Below, piece by piece: positions 17,674 to 25,284 of a stretch of DNA of 64,000 nt. Position 1 is the stretch's first letter; each line of letters starts with the position of its first letter. Position numbers and translations under genes: made by a program. The stretch lies in the NCBI RefSeq assembly GCF_021650705.1, contig NZ_CP087138.1, positions 4,302,001-4,366,000 of the forward strand, given 5' to 3'. The notes beneath the pieces were generated by a model. It did not search any database. It was not told the DNA's origin and saw only the letters and a list, made by a program, of their open reading frames with translations. The stretch comes from Pseudomonas sp. KNUC1026 (GTDB lineage: Bacteria; Pseudomonadota; Gammaproteobacteria; Pseudomonadales; Pseudomonadaceae).

Positions 17674-19299
17674 ATCAGTACCGACGCCGCCACACTGATC
17701 ATCAAAGACCTCGCCCTTCGCCTGCCTGACGGCCGCGAGCTGTTCAACGGCTTGAACGCTACCTTCTGCGCCAGGCAATTCACCGGCATCGTCGGCCCCA
17801 ATGGCAGCGGCAAGTCGATGTTGGCGCAGATCATGGCCGGGCGCGTGGCCACAACGCAGGGCGCTGTAGGGTGCGCAGGGCGTGTGGGCTACCTGCCGCA
17901 ATGGCTCGGCCCGCTGCCCGGAACGGTCGCGGACCTCCTGGGTGTACGCGAGGCGCTCGACGCGTTGGCCCGGATAGAAGCCGGTGCATGCGACCCCGCA
18001 CTTTTCGATGTGATCGATGACCGCTGGGCGCTGGCCAGTGACGTGTGTACCTGCCTCGAAAGGGCGGGCCTGGCTCACCTGCCGCTCGACCGCCCAGCGC
18101 AGGCATTGAGCGGCGGCGAAACGGTTCGGTTGATGCTCGCAGGCCTTCGGCTGGGCGGTGCCACGGTGCTGATCCTCGACGAGCCGACCAACCACCTGGA
18201 TGCTCAGGCGCGCGAGCAACTTGTCGACGCGCTCGGCCGAGGCACCGAAACGCGCATTGTGATTTCACACGATCGGCAATTGTTGGAGCGTGCTGATCGA
18301 ATCCTTGAGCTGCGCCCCACCCAACTTGCGCCGTACACCGGCGGCTACAGCTTGTACCGAGAACAGCGAGAGGCACAGAGGAGCAACGCGCAGTCGGCGC
18401 TGACCAAAGCAAAAGCAGTGCGCGACAGCCTGGAACAGAACATTGCGGCGGCGCGCCAGCGCGAGGTGCAGCGTGCCAGCCACGGCCGAAAGGTGGCACG
18501 CGCCACCGGCACTCCAGCCATCGTCGCCAACGCACAGGCTGAGCGGGCCGAGCAGCACAGCGGCCACCAGCGCATTCAACAGGCGCGCATGGCTCAAGCC
18601 GCTCAAACACAGCTCGACGAAGCCAGGGCCGGGGTAGAGCTGCTACGGCCCAGCCAGTTGATTACGCCCCAGGGGCACGTGGCGAACGCTGCGCAGGTGG
18701 TGGCACTGGAGGCGTGCGAGTTGCCCTACGGGCCGGCGGCGAGCCGCTTTATCGACCTGGCGTTGCAAGGCCCGGTGCGGGTGGGGGTGCTGGGGCCCAA
18801 CGGCTGCGGCAAATCCACATTATTGAAGGTCATCGGCAACATGCTGGCGCCGGCCAGCGGCTCGGCCCGCTGCGCCGAGCGTACCCACCTGATTGATCAG
18901 CAGGCGCAAACCTTCCCGCCCGAGCAGAACATCGAACAAGTACTGCGCAGCCAATACGGCACGGCTGAAGAGGGGCGGTTGCGCCAGGTGTTCGCCAACG
19001 CCGGCCTGGATGCCCGGCAAATGACAACGCCGTTCGGCACCTTGAGCGGCGGGGAACGCCTGCGCGCAGCCCTTGCGTGGTTGGCCGGTGGGCCTGAACA
19101 AACGCAATTGCTGTTGCTCGATGAGGTGAACAACCATCTGGACATTGCGGCGCTGGAGGCCGTGGAGCATCTACTGCGTCAGTATCAGGGGGCGCTGGTG
19201 GTGAGTGCCCATGACCGGGCATTTCTGCAGGCACTGCAGTTGACGCATCGATTGGCCTGGCGGCCAGAGGGGTGGATCTTCGGGCCTTGGGAGGCGTGA
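17674..19299 (+). CDS. ABC-F family ATPase, unusual ATC start suspected
   Basis: A soluble double-ATPase protein of the ABC-F class (ribosome-associated factors, some conferring antibiotic protection). First domain: Walker A GPNGSGKSM, signature LSGGETVRL, Walker B VLILDEPTNHLD. A charged linker rich in A, Q and R follows. Second domain: Walker A GPNGCGKSTLL, signature LSGGERLRA and an altered Walker B LLLLDEVNNHLD. The family N-terminus before Walker A (about 40 residues, STDAATLIIKDLALRLPDG) requires a start at 17674, where the codon is ATC, 7 bases after GGAGG at 17663-17667. The first ordinary start is TTG 17752, which would cut off the first strands. No membrane segments. 541 residues from 17674. 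Either ATC stands for a miscalled ATG or initiation is atypical. Confidence 0.8.
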   Translation: MSTDAATLIIKDLALRLPDGRELFNGLNATFCARQFTGIVGPNGSGKSMLAQIMAGRVATTQGAVGCAGRVGYLPQWLGPLPGTVADLLGVREALDALARIEAGACDPALFDVIDDRWALASDVCTCLERAGLAHLPLDRPAQALSGGETVRLMLAGLRLGGATVLILDEPTNHLDAQAREQLVDALGRGTETRIVISHDRQLLERADRILELRPTQLAPYTGGYSLYREQREAQRSNAQSALTKAKAVRDSLEQNIAAARQREVQRASHGRKVARATGTPAIVANAQAERAEQHSGHQRIQQARMAQAAQTQLDEARAGVELLRPSQLITPQGHVANAAQVVALEACELPYGPAASRFIDLALQGPVRVGVLGPNGCGKSTLLKVIGNMLAPASGSARCAERTHLIDQQAQTFPPEQNIEQVLRSQYGTAEEGRLRQVFANAGLDARQMTTPFGTLSGGERLRAALAWLAGGPEQTQLLLLDEVNNHLDIAALEAVEHLLRQYQGALVVSAHDRAFLQALQLTHRLAWRPEGWIFGPWEA

Positions 19300-19438
19300 T
19301 GCGTCGACAGCTTGAAATCTGCGCATCGCGCGGCAAGCCGCCCGCCCACGAGGCCTCCAGATTTTTTGTAGGAGATTCTATGGTCCTGAGCAAGCCTTCT
19401 AATGTGGTGTTTCGCAAGTACGGCCGATAATTTTCGAG

Positions 19439-19534
19439 TGGGCCGGCTGTGCCGGGCGACGCGAAGATCTATGCACCGGCAGCATTTTTCAGTGGATTGC
19501 GATCCTCGCGTCGCGCAGCACGGCTGCCCTCCCA
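19439..19534. repeat. REPIN-like unit A
   Basis: Left arm 19439-19466 and right arm 19504-19534 are imperfect inverted copies sharing GTGGG at the outer end and GCGACGCGA at the inner end. The 37-base spacer (ATCTATGCAC... TTTTTCAGTGG) is closely similar to that of unit B. Paired REP sequences in opposite orientation are typical of Pseudomonas REPINs, non-autonomous elements mobilised by RAYT transposases. No RAYT gene is in the window. Confidence 0.65.
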
Positions 19535-19557
19535 CGGCAAATCTGGCGGTCACCTCG

Positions 19558-19656
19558 TAGGAGTGCAGCTCCGCTGCGCGACGCGAAGGTCTATGCACCT
19601 GCGACGTTTTTCAGTGGTTCGTGATCTTCGCGTCGCGCAGCGGAGCTGCACTCCTA
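19558..19656. repeat. REPIN-like unit B, perfect 31-base inverted repeat
   Basis: Bases 19558-19588 (starting TAGGAGTGCAGCTCCGCTGC) and 19626-19656 (ending AGCGGAGCTGCACTCCTA) are exact reverse complements over 31 bases, separated by 37 bases. The spacer carries CTATGCACCTGC and TTTTTCAGTGG, as in unit A, so A and B are tandem copies of one element with diverged arms. In single strands or RNA this folds into a very stable hairpin. Confidence 0.8.
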
Positions 19657-19678
19657 GGCGGTGAGGTAAAGGCTCCGC

Positions 19679-19698
19679 ACGTCACGTCACGTCACGTC
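19679..19698. repeat. Short tandem repeat (ACGTC)x4
   Basis: Four perfect copies of the pentamer ACGTC. It is non-coding and lies between REPIN-like unit B and the pckA terminator. It could vary in copy number between strains; no function is visible. Confidence 0.7.
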
Positions 19699-19773
19699 GA
19701 GCCCAGCTGTGCTTGCGCAATTTCATACAGAGCTTTTAGACGGATTCCTCAGAACCATAGAGTCTCCCACAAA

Positions 19774-19805
19774 GCAAACCCCCCGCACGAGGGCGGGGGG
19801 TTTGC
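19774..19805 (-). terminator. Intrinsic terminator of pckA
   Basis: GCAAACCCCCCGC at 19774-19786 and GCGGGGGGTTTGC at 19793-19805 form a 13-base perfect stem with a 6-base loop, about 20 bases past the pckA stop (minus strand). The A/T pairs at the stem base act as the U-tract on both strands, so it may work in both directions. Confidence 0.85.
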
Positions 19806-19825
19806 CGTGCGGCCTAAGCCTGGTG

Positions 19826-21370
19826 TCAGGCCTTCGGCCCAGCCTCGCGAATGGCATCGCTGACTTCGAACTTCTTGAAGTTCTCGGTGAACAGGCCAGC
19901 CAGGCCTTTGGCAGCAGCGTCGTACGCGGCCTGGTCGCCCCAGGTGTTGCGCGGGTTGAGCAGGTTGGTTTCGACGCCCGGCACGGCTTTTGGCACGTCC
20001 AGGTTGACGATGTCCAGGTGCTCGGTTTCAGCACCGATCAGCGCGCCACTCTGGATGGCTGCGATCACACCACGAGTGGTGGGGATGCTGAAGCGCTTGC
20101 CGACGCCGTAGCCACCACCGGTCCAGCCAGTGTTTACCAGATACACCTTGGAGCCGAATTGGCGGATGCGCTTGATCAGCAGCTCTGCGTACACGCCGGC
20201 TGGGCGCGGGAAGAACGGTGCGCCGAAGCAGGTCGAGAAGGTCGACTTGATGCCGGCACCCGAACCCATTTCGGTCGAGCCGACCAGGGCGGTGTAACCG
20301 GACAGGAAGTGATAGGCCGCCTGCTCTTCGTTGAGGATCGACACTGGCGGCAGCACGCCGGTCAGGTCACAGGTCAGGAAGATCACAGCGTTCGGCTCGC
20401 CACCGAGGTTCTTCGGCGCGCGCTTCTCGATCAGCTCGCGCGGGTAGGCGGCGCGGCTGTTCTGGGTGAGGCTGTCGTCGGTGTAGTCGGGCAGGCGGGT
20501 TTCCGGGTTCAGCACGACGTTCTCGAGGACTGCGCCGAACTGGATGGCTTTCCAGATCACCGGCTCGTTCTTCTCGGTCAGGTCGATGCACTTGGCATAG
20601 CAGCCACCTTCGATGTTGAAGACCACGCCATCGCCCCAACCGTGCTCATCGTCACCGATCAGGTAGCGGCTTTCGTCGGCCGAGAGGGTGGTTTTGCCAG
20701 TGCCGGACAAGCCGAAGAACAGGGTGACGTCGCCGTCTTCGCCCATGTTGGCAGCGCAGTGCATCGGCAGCACGCCCGAGGCCGGCAGCAGGTAGTTCTG
20801 CACCGAGAACATGGCTTTTTTCATCTCGCCGGCGTAGCGCATGCCAGCGATCAGCACTTTCTTGGCCGCGAAGTTGATGATCACGGTGCCGTCTGAGTTG
20901 GTGCCGTCACGCTCTGGCTCGCACACGAACCATGGGGCGTTGAGGATCTGCCACTGATCGTTGCCAGCCGGGTTGTACTGCTCCGGGTTGATGAACAGGC
21001 AACGGCCGAACAGGTTGTGCCAGGCGGTCTCGGTGGTCATCTTCACAGCCAGGTAGTGGCTGTCGTCGGACCCTACGTGAACGTGGGAAACGAAATGGTC
21101 GCGCTCAGCCAGGTAAGCCTCGACACGGCCCCAGAGGGCGTCGAACTTGTCGGCAGGGAATTTGCGGTTGATCGGGCCCCAGGCGATCTGGTCCTGGCTG
21201 GAAGCCTCTTCAACGATGAAGCGATCGACCGGGGAACGCCCGGTACGATGGCCTGTTTTCACAACCAGCGAGCCATTGGCGGCAAGCTCACCTTCACCGC
21301 GGCGGAGGGCTTCCTCGACCAGTTGAGCGGTGCTGATGTCGGTATACACGGCGTTTTTGGCTTGCGTCAT
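19826..21370 (-). CDS. pckA: Phosphoenolpyruvate carboxykinase (ATP)
   Basis: PckA converts oxaloacetate and ATP to phosphoenolpyruvate, CO2 and ADP, the entry step of gluconeogenesis. The 514-residue product contains RTGRSPVDRFIVEE (substrate arginine region, near residue 45), the kinase-1a P-loop GLSGTGKTTLSADE near 240, the metal site motif GDDEHGWGDGVVFNIEGGCY and GSTEMGSGAGIKSTFS, all ATP-type hallmarks. Length is slightly under the E. coli enzyme (540). It is monocistronic, with a strong terminator downstream and an inverted-repeat operator candidate 41-68 bases upstream of the ATG. Confidence 0.97.
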   Translation of the reverse strand: MTQAKNAVYTDISTAQLVEEALRRGEGELAANGSLVVKTGHRTGRSPVDRFIVEEASSQDQIAWGPINRKFPADKFDALWGRVEAYLAERDHFVSHVHVGSDDSHYLAVKMTTETAWHNLFGRCLFINPEQYNPAGNDQWQILNAPWFVCEPERDGTNSDGTVIINFAAKKVLIAGMRYAGEMKKAMFSVQNYLLPASGVLPMHCAANMGEDGDVTLFFGLSGTGKTTLSADESRYLIGDDEHGWGDGVVFNIEGGCYAKCIDLTEKNEPVIWKAIQFGAVLENVVLNPETRLPDYTDDSLTQNSRAAYPRELIEKRAPKNLGGEPNAVIFLTCDLTGVLPPVSILNEEQAAYHFLSGYTALVGSTEMGSGAGIKSTFSTCFGAPFFPRPAGVYAELLIKRIRQFGSKVYLVNTGWTGGGYGVGKRFSIPTTRGVIAAIQSGALIGAETEHLDIVNLDVPKAVPGVETNLLNPRNTWGDQAAYDAAAKGLAGLFTENFKKFEVSDAIREAGPKA

Positions 21371-21410
21371 GTGAATCCCCGTCGGCGCTGGGCCGAGTGT
21401 TTCATACGTT

Positions 21411-21438
21411 TTGTAGTAAATTTACAACACTACTACAG
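21411..21438 (-). promoter_or_regulatory. Candidate operator upstream of pckA
   Basis: Two overlapping symmetries lie 41-68 bases ahead of the pckA ATG: TTGTA-N7-TACAA (21411-21427) and TGTAGTA-N12-TACTACA (21412-21437). The half-sites resemble those of RpiR-type regulators such as HexR that control central carbon genes, but the spacing does not match the published P. putida HexR rule as I recall it. The symmetry is seen; the regulator is a guess. Confidence 0.4.
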
Positions 21439-21547
21439 CTGAAAAGTGGGCCGGATTATGCCAGAACCGCTCGGGAAAAGTAGAGCCCCCGGGGCGAAAA
21501 CGGCGCTATTCCGGCACCTGCGGAGCTGTACCGTCGGGTTAATCGCT

Positions 21548-22450
21548 TCAGTGACGGGTCTCTGACGGTCCTTCGACCCCTCCTCCTGCAAACAGTTGCG
21601 CGATGTCACTAGCGTCATAGAAGTAGCGCTCGTTGCAGAACTGGCAGTCGATTTCGACCTGGCCGCCTTGCTCTTCCACCAACGACAACGCATCGCTTTC
21701 GCCCAGGCTGATCAGCGCACGGGCGCAACGGTCGCGCGAGCAGCTGCAACGAAAGGTCAGGGGCTGGGCGTCGTACATCAGCACCTGCTCTTCGTGATAG
21801 AGGCGATGCAGTAGCGTGTCGTTGTCCAGGGTCAGCAGTTCCTCGGCCTTGAGCGTGCGTGCCAGGGTAACCAGGTGCTCCCAATTGGCCGCGCGTTCTT
21901 CTGCGTCCGGCAGCTTCTCGACGGGCAGTTGCTGCAGCAGCATGCCACGGGCGCTCTGCCCGTCTGCTTCGAGCCAGAAGCGCGTACCCAGCTGCTCGGA
22001 GGTCTTGAAGTAGTGATCGAAGCATTCGGCCAGGGTGTGGCCGTCCAGCGCGACGATACCTTGATAACGCTGCCCACGGGCCGGGTCGACCGTCATCGCC
22101 AGCGTGCCGTCGGGCATCAGCGATTGCAGGTCGTGGGCATCGCCCAAAGCTTCGGCGTCGTAACGGGCGAGCCCGCGCAGTTCGCGCTCACTGGAGCACT
22201 CGATCATCAATAGCGGCACCGGGCCGTCGGAGCGCGCCTGCAGGATCAACAGCCCATCGAACTTCAGCGTCCCCACCAACAATGCGGCGGCCGCCATGAA
22301 CTGGCCAAGCAACTCTGCGACTGGTTGCGGGTAGGGATGACGTGCCAGAACCTCGGCGTAACTGGTACGCAGGGCGACCATCTCGCCGCGCACATCGGCG
22401 TCGTCGAAGATGAAACGTTGGGAATAGTCGGTGGTAGAAGCTTCGGACAT
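21548..22450 (-). CDS. hslO: Redox-regulated chaperonin Hsp33
   Basis: Hsp33 is a cytosolic holdase switched on by oxidation, when four cysteines release zinc and form disulfides. The 300-residue protein has the N-terminal QRFIFDDADVRGEMVALR and the zinc switch at the end: CSCSRDRC near residue 235 and CQFCNERYFYDASDIAQLF near 265, giving the CxC and CxxC pairs. The ATG at 22450 faces away from the PAP2 gene at 22561; the roughly 110 bases between are the divergent promoter region. Confidence 0.95.
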   Translation of the reverse strand: MSEASTTDYSQRFIFDDADVRGEMVALRTSYAEVLARHPYPQPVAELLGQFMAAAALLVGTLKFDGLLILQARSDGPVPLLMIECSSERELRGLARYDAEALGDAHDLQSLMPDGTLAMTVDPARGQRYQGIVALDGHTLAECFDHYFKTSEQLGTRFWLEADGQSARGMLLQQLPVEKLPDAEERAANWEHLVTLARTLKAEELLTLDNDTLLHRLYHEEQVLMYDAQPLTFRCSCSRDRCARALISLGESDALSLVEEQGGQVEIDCQFCNERYFYDASDIAQLFAGGGVEGPSETRH

Positions 22451-22560
22451 GGGGCCGCCTATCGAGAAAAGATGACAAAATCAGTATCAATGTAAATGAA
22501 CTTACCAACTGGTACGCACCACTCCGGTGCATTGGAAGCTGCCAAGCTCGAGGTCCCTTT

Positions 22561-23357
22561 ATGAATGCATCCGCACTGTTCCAGCCTAGATGGAACTCCC
22601 GCGGCCTGATCCTGTGCAACGTGATCGCCCTGGCTCTGCTGGGTTTATGGCTGTGGCCTGTGGCTAACGCCGCAATGACAGGGGCCGACGAGGCCTTCTA
22701 TGCCGTAGTAAACCCGCCATTGGCCAGTAACGCGGCCTGGCGTTACATCTGGACGGTCGGCAGCCTGCGGCCATTCGATGCATTGGTGGGGCTCATTCTA
22801 CTGTTTTTGCTGATTCGCGGTGGCTGGATCTTCAAGGCCAACGAAGTACGCCGAGGCTTCTGGGGCTTCATCTCGGTGTTGCTGCTGCTGCTGGTGATTC
22901 GCGCGCTTTTCTCGAAACTGTGCGATGCGATGGGCTGGCAGCACGACAGTATTTCGATGGTGGTGCAGAACGCCGTCCACCTGAGCGACTGGTACCCGCA
23001 CCTGGACAAGCACTGGCAGCTCAAAGACCAATCCAGCAACAGCTTCCCGGGCGACCACGCCTCGGTGTTGTTCATCTGGGCGCTCTACATGAGCGTTTGC
23101 GCTCGACGCGCCAGCCAGATGCTGCTGCCCTGGGCACTGGCATTGCTGTTCAGCATGCCGCGCCTGGTAGCAGGCGCGCATTGGGGGCAGGACGATTATA
23201 TCGGTGGTGTGTTGATGGCTTTGCTGGCATTGGGCTGGGGCTACTGCACCCGTTCGTGGCCCATGCCAGTGGCTGGCTCACGCGCGTCAGCGCGCCGATC
23301 TTCAACCTGCTGCGCAAGCTGCCAGTGGTGAACCGCCTGAGCGTGGTCAGCGCCTAA
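22561..23357 (+). CDS. PAP2-family membrane phosphatase (frameshift near C-terminus)
   Basis: An inner-membrane lipid or undecaprenyl-pyrophosphate-type phosphatase of the PAP2 superfamily. Five to six hydrophobic segments are visible. The acid-phosphatase signature appears as SSNSFPGDHASVLFIWALY (SGH-type motif, here GDHAS) near residue 165 and as AGAHWGQDDYIGGVLMAL near 205 (HxxxD motif). After WGYCT the frame should shift: one C is missing from the run at 23249-23251. Repair gives PFVAHASGWLTRVSAPIFNL to a TAA at 23357, a 265-residue protein; the unrepaired frame ends in a Cys/Ser-rich tail at 23331. The repaired stop overlaps the convergent hslR stop. Confidence 0.82.
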
Positions 23358-23752
23358 CCGCGCAGCAGGTCGAACAATTGCCGGCGCTGCTTCTTGGTGG
23401 GCCGGCCGTCTGTTTCGATGCCTACCGCGCCTGCCTTGCGCATCGCCGCTGCCTTCTCGCGGCGGGCAATGCTCTCTGGCGTTTCTTCGTAGAGGCTCTG
23501 CGCTTCAGGCGCGCCTCTGCGCACTGCAGAGAGCGCCTTGACCTCTACCGTTCGTTCGTCGAAGCCTGTGCGCAACTCGTAGAGGTCGCCCACTCGCGGC
23601 TCTTTGCCAGGCTTGCACCGCTCACCGCGGTGGTGCACCTTGCCGCTCTCGATAGCGGCCTTGGCCAGTGCACGCGTTTTGTAGAAACGCGCCGCCCATA
23701 GCCACTTGTCGAGCCGCACCTTATCGTCGTCCTGCTCCGCCGCCTTCGCCAC
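23354..23752 (-). CDS. hslR: Heat-shock protein 15 (ribosome-associated)
   Basis: Hsp15 is an S4-domain RNA-binding protein that rescues stalled 50S subunits carrying nascent chains. The S4 fold is seen in KVRLDKWLWAARFYKTRALA and ESGKVHHRGERCKPGKEP; the basic tail (RPTKKQRRQLFDLLRG) is typical. I chose GTG 23752, which gives a 132-residue protein with AGAGGTGAG just upstream; the ATG farther up at 23809 adds residues with no family likeness. It is convergent with the PAP2 gene. Confidence 0.9.
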   Translation of the reverse strand: MAKAAEQDDDKVRLDKWLWAARFYKTRALAKAAIESGKVHHRGERCKPGKEPRVGDLYELRTGFDERTVEVKALSAVRRGAPEAQSLYEETPESIARREKAAAMRKAGAVGIETDGRPTKKQRRQLFDLLRG

Positions 23753-23887
23753 GCACTCACCTCTATCGGGAACCTTTTGCCACTCTACTCCCACTGACAT
23801 CCGATGCAACGCTTGCCGTGCAGCGCGGGGGTGCCGGCGAACGGGCGGAAGGCTACTCTATGCGAAACCTTCCTTTCACCCACACCG

Positions 23888-24382
23888 GTGACTGAAAATT
23901 TGAAAACATTCGACCATCTTTCGGTGATCGGCCTGCGCGAGTGGGTTGCACTGCCCGAGCTAGGCGTTGCCGGGCTGCGTGCCAAGATCGACACAGGCGC
24001 CAGCACCTCGAGCCTGCATGCCTCCGAGATCGAGCCTTTCGAACGCGATGGCGAACGATGGGTCCGTTTCAATGCCCACCTGGGCAGCGTCGTGCAACTT
24101 CGCCACCGCCGCTGTGAAGCGCCTTTGGTGGCGATCAAAACCATCAAAAGCTCCAATGGCCAGGCGCAAACCCGCTACACCATCCGCACGCCGCTGGCGC
24201 TGGGCGATCGGGTGTGGCAGGTGGAATTCACTCTGGCCTGCCGCAAGGCAATGCGTTATCGCCTGCTACTGGGGTCAAAGGCTCTGGTAACGGGCCAATT
24301 GGTCGTAAACCCTGGCGTCACGTACGTCCAGGACAAGCCGGTATTTCCGGTCTCCCTTCCTGAATCCACAGGTGCTGCATGA
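23888..24382 (+). CDS. rimB: RimB-type retropepsin-like protease
   Basis: A 164-residue member of the RimB / ATP-dependent zinc protease family (old DUF785), predicted to have a retropepsin fold with the active-site Asp in AKIDTGASTSSLHA near residue 35. In Pseudomonas the Rim system modifies ribosomal protein S6: RimK adds glutamates and RimB opposes it. GTG 23888 gives MTENLKTFDHLSVIGLREW and is preferred because longer starts add a Cys-rich, non-conserved leader. The stop overlaps the rimK ATG. A separate rimA gene is not evident upstream. Confidence 0.85.
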   Translation: MTENLKTFDHLSVIGLREWVALPELGVAGLRAKIDTGASTSSLHASEIEPFERDGERWVRFNAHLGSVVQLRHRRCEAPLVAIKTIKSSNGQAQTRYTIRTPLALGDRVWQVEFTLACRKAMRYRLLLGSKALVTGQLVVNPGVTYVQDKPVFPVSLPESTGAA

Positions 24383-25284
24383 AGATCGCCGTACTTTCGC
24401 GAAACCCGCGTTTGTATTCCACACGCCGCCTGGTCGAAGCCGGGGTCGAGCGTGGCCATCAAATGGTCGTTGTCGATACCCTGCGCGCCTACATGAACAT
24501 CGCCAGCCACAATCCGCAGATCCACTACCGTGGCAAACCGCTGGAGGGTTTCGATGCGGTCATCCCTCGGATCGGTGCCTCGGTCACGTTCTATGGCTGT
24601 GCGGTATTGCGCCAGTTCGAGATGATGGGCGTGTATCCGCTGAACGAATCGGTAGCCATCGCCCGCTCGCGCGACAAGCTGCGGTCACTGCAACTGCTAT
24701 CCCGCCGCGGCCTGGGCTTGCCGGTCACAGGCTTCGCCCATTCCCCCGATGATATCCCCGACCTCATCCAGATGGTCAACGGCGCCCCGCTGGTGATCAA
24801 GGTGCTCGAGGGCACCCAAGGCATAGGCGTGGTGCTCTGCGAAACCACCAAGGCTGCAGAGTCGGTGATCGAGGCTTTCATGGGCCTCAAGCAGAACATC
24901 ATGGTGCAGGAGTACATCAAGGAGGCAGGTGGTGCCGACATCCGCTGCTTCGTGGTGGGCGACAAGGTGATTGCTGCCATGAAGCGCCAGGCCAAGCCGG
25001 GGGAGTTTCGCTCCAACCTTCACCGGGGCGGCACCGCAAGCCTGATCAAGATAACTCCCGAGGAGCGCGTCACCGCCATTCGCGCTGCCAAGGTAATGGG
25101 GCTGTCGGTAGCAGGCGTCGATATCCTCCGCTCCCATCACGGCCCGCTGGTGATGGAGGTGAACTCCTCGCCGGGCCTTGAGGGGATCGAGGAAACAACG
25201 GGCAAGAACGTCGCCTCGATCATCATCGAGCACCTTGAGAAAAACAGCGGGCCAAACATGACCCGCACCAAGGGTAAAGGCTAG
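24379..25284 (+). CDS. rimK: Ribosomal protein S6 glutamate ligase
   Basis: RimK is an ATP-grasp ligase that adds glutamate residues to the C-terminus of ribosomal protein S6 and can make poly-alpha-glutamate. The 301-residue sequence starts MKIAVLSRNPRLYSTRRLVE and shows the ATP-grasp elements: PLVIKVLEGTQGIGVVLCE near residue 140, MVQEYIKEAGGADIRCFVVG near 175 and VMEVNSSPGLEGIEETTGK near 260, with metal-binding E and N. Length matches the family (300). Coupled to rimB by an ATGA overlap; its stop overlaps that of the convergent envZ. Confidence 0.96.
   Translation: MKIAVLSRNPRLYSTRRLVEAGVERGHQMVVVDTLRAYMNIASHNPQIHYRGKPLEGFDAVIPRIGASVTFYGCAVLRQFEMMGVYPLNESVAIARSRDKLRSLQLLSRRGLGLPVTGFAHSPDDIPDLIQMVNGAPLVIKVLEGTQGIGVVLCETTKAAESVIEAFMGLKQNIMVQEYIKEAGGADIRCFVVGDKVIAAMKRQAKPGEFRSNLHRGGTASLIKITPEERVTAIRAAKVMGLSVAGVDILRSHHGPLVMEVNSSPGLEGIEETTGKNVASIIIEHLEKNSGPNMTRTKGKG

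Larger units (their letters stand above)
19368..19770. repeat. Outer inverted repeat enclosing two REPIN-like hairpins
   Basis: Bases 19368-19390 (starting GTAGGAGATTCTATGG) and 19748-19770 (ending CCATAGAGTCTCCCAC) are inverted copies of a 23-base sequence with 3 mismatches. They enclose about 360 bases that contain two REPIN-like units. A third copy of the same motif (AACCATAGAATCTCCCAC) lies at 33479-33496 near the IS110 element, so it is a dispersed repeat. No target duplication was seen at the ends. Confidence 0.65.
19300..19825. other. Gene-free repeat block between an ABC-F gene and pckA
   Basis: No protein-coding gene is supported here. The 526 bases hold a REP-type motif (GCGCGGCAAGCCGCCC at 19327-19342), an outer imperfect inverted repeat, two REPIN-like hairpins, a short tandem ACGTC repeat and the pckA terminator, each listed separately. 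Short open frames in this stretch are low-complexity translations of the repeats. Confidence 0.8.

Noticed and set aside
19301..19863. Short open frames in the repeat block between the ABC-F gene and pckA
   Set aside because: They translate REPIN arms and spacers in several frames, with repetitive Arg/Ser/Ala composition and no plausible ribosome sites.
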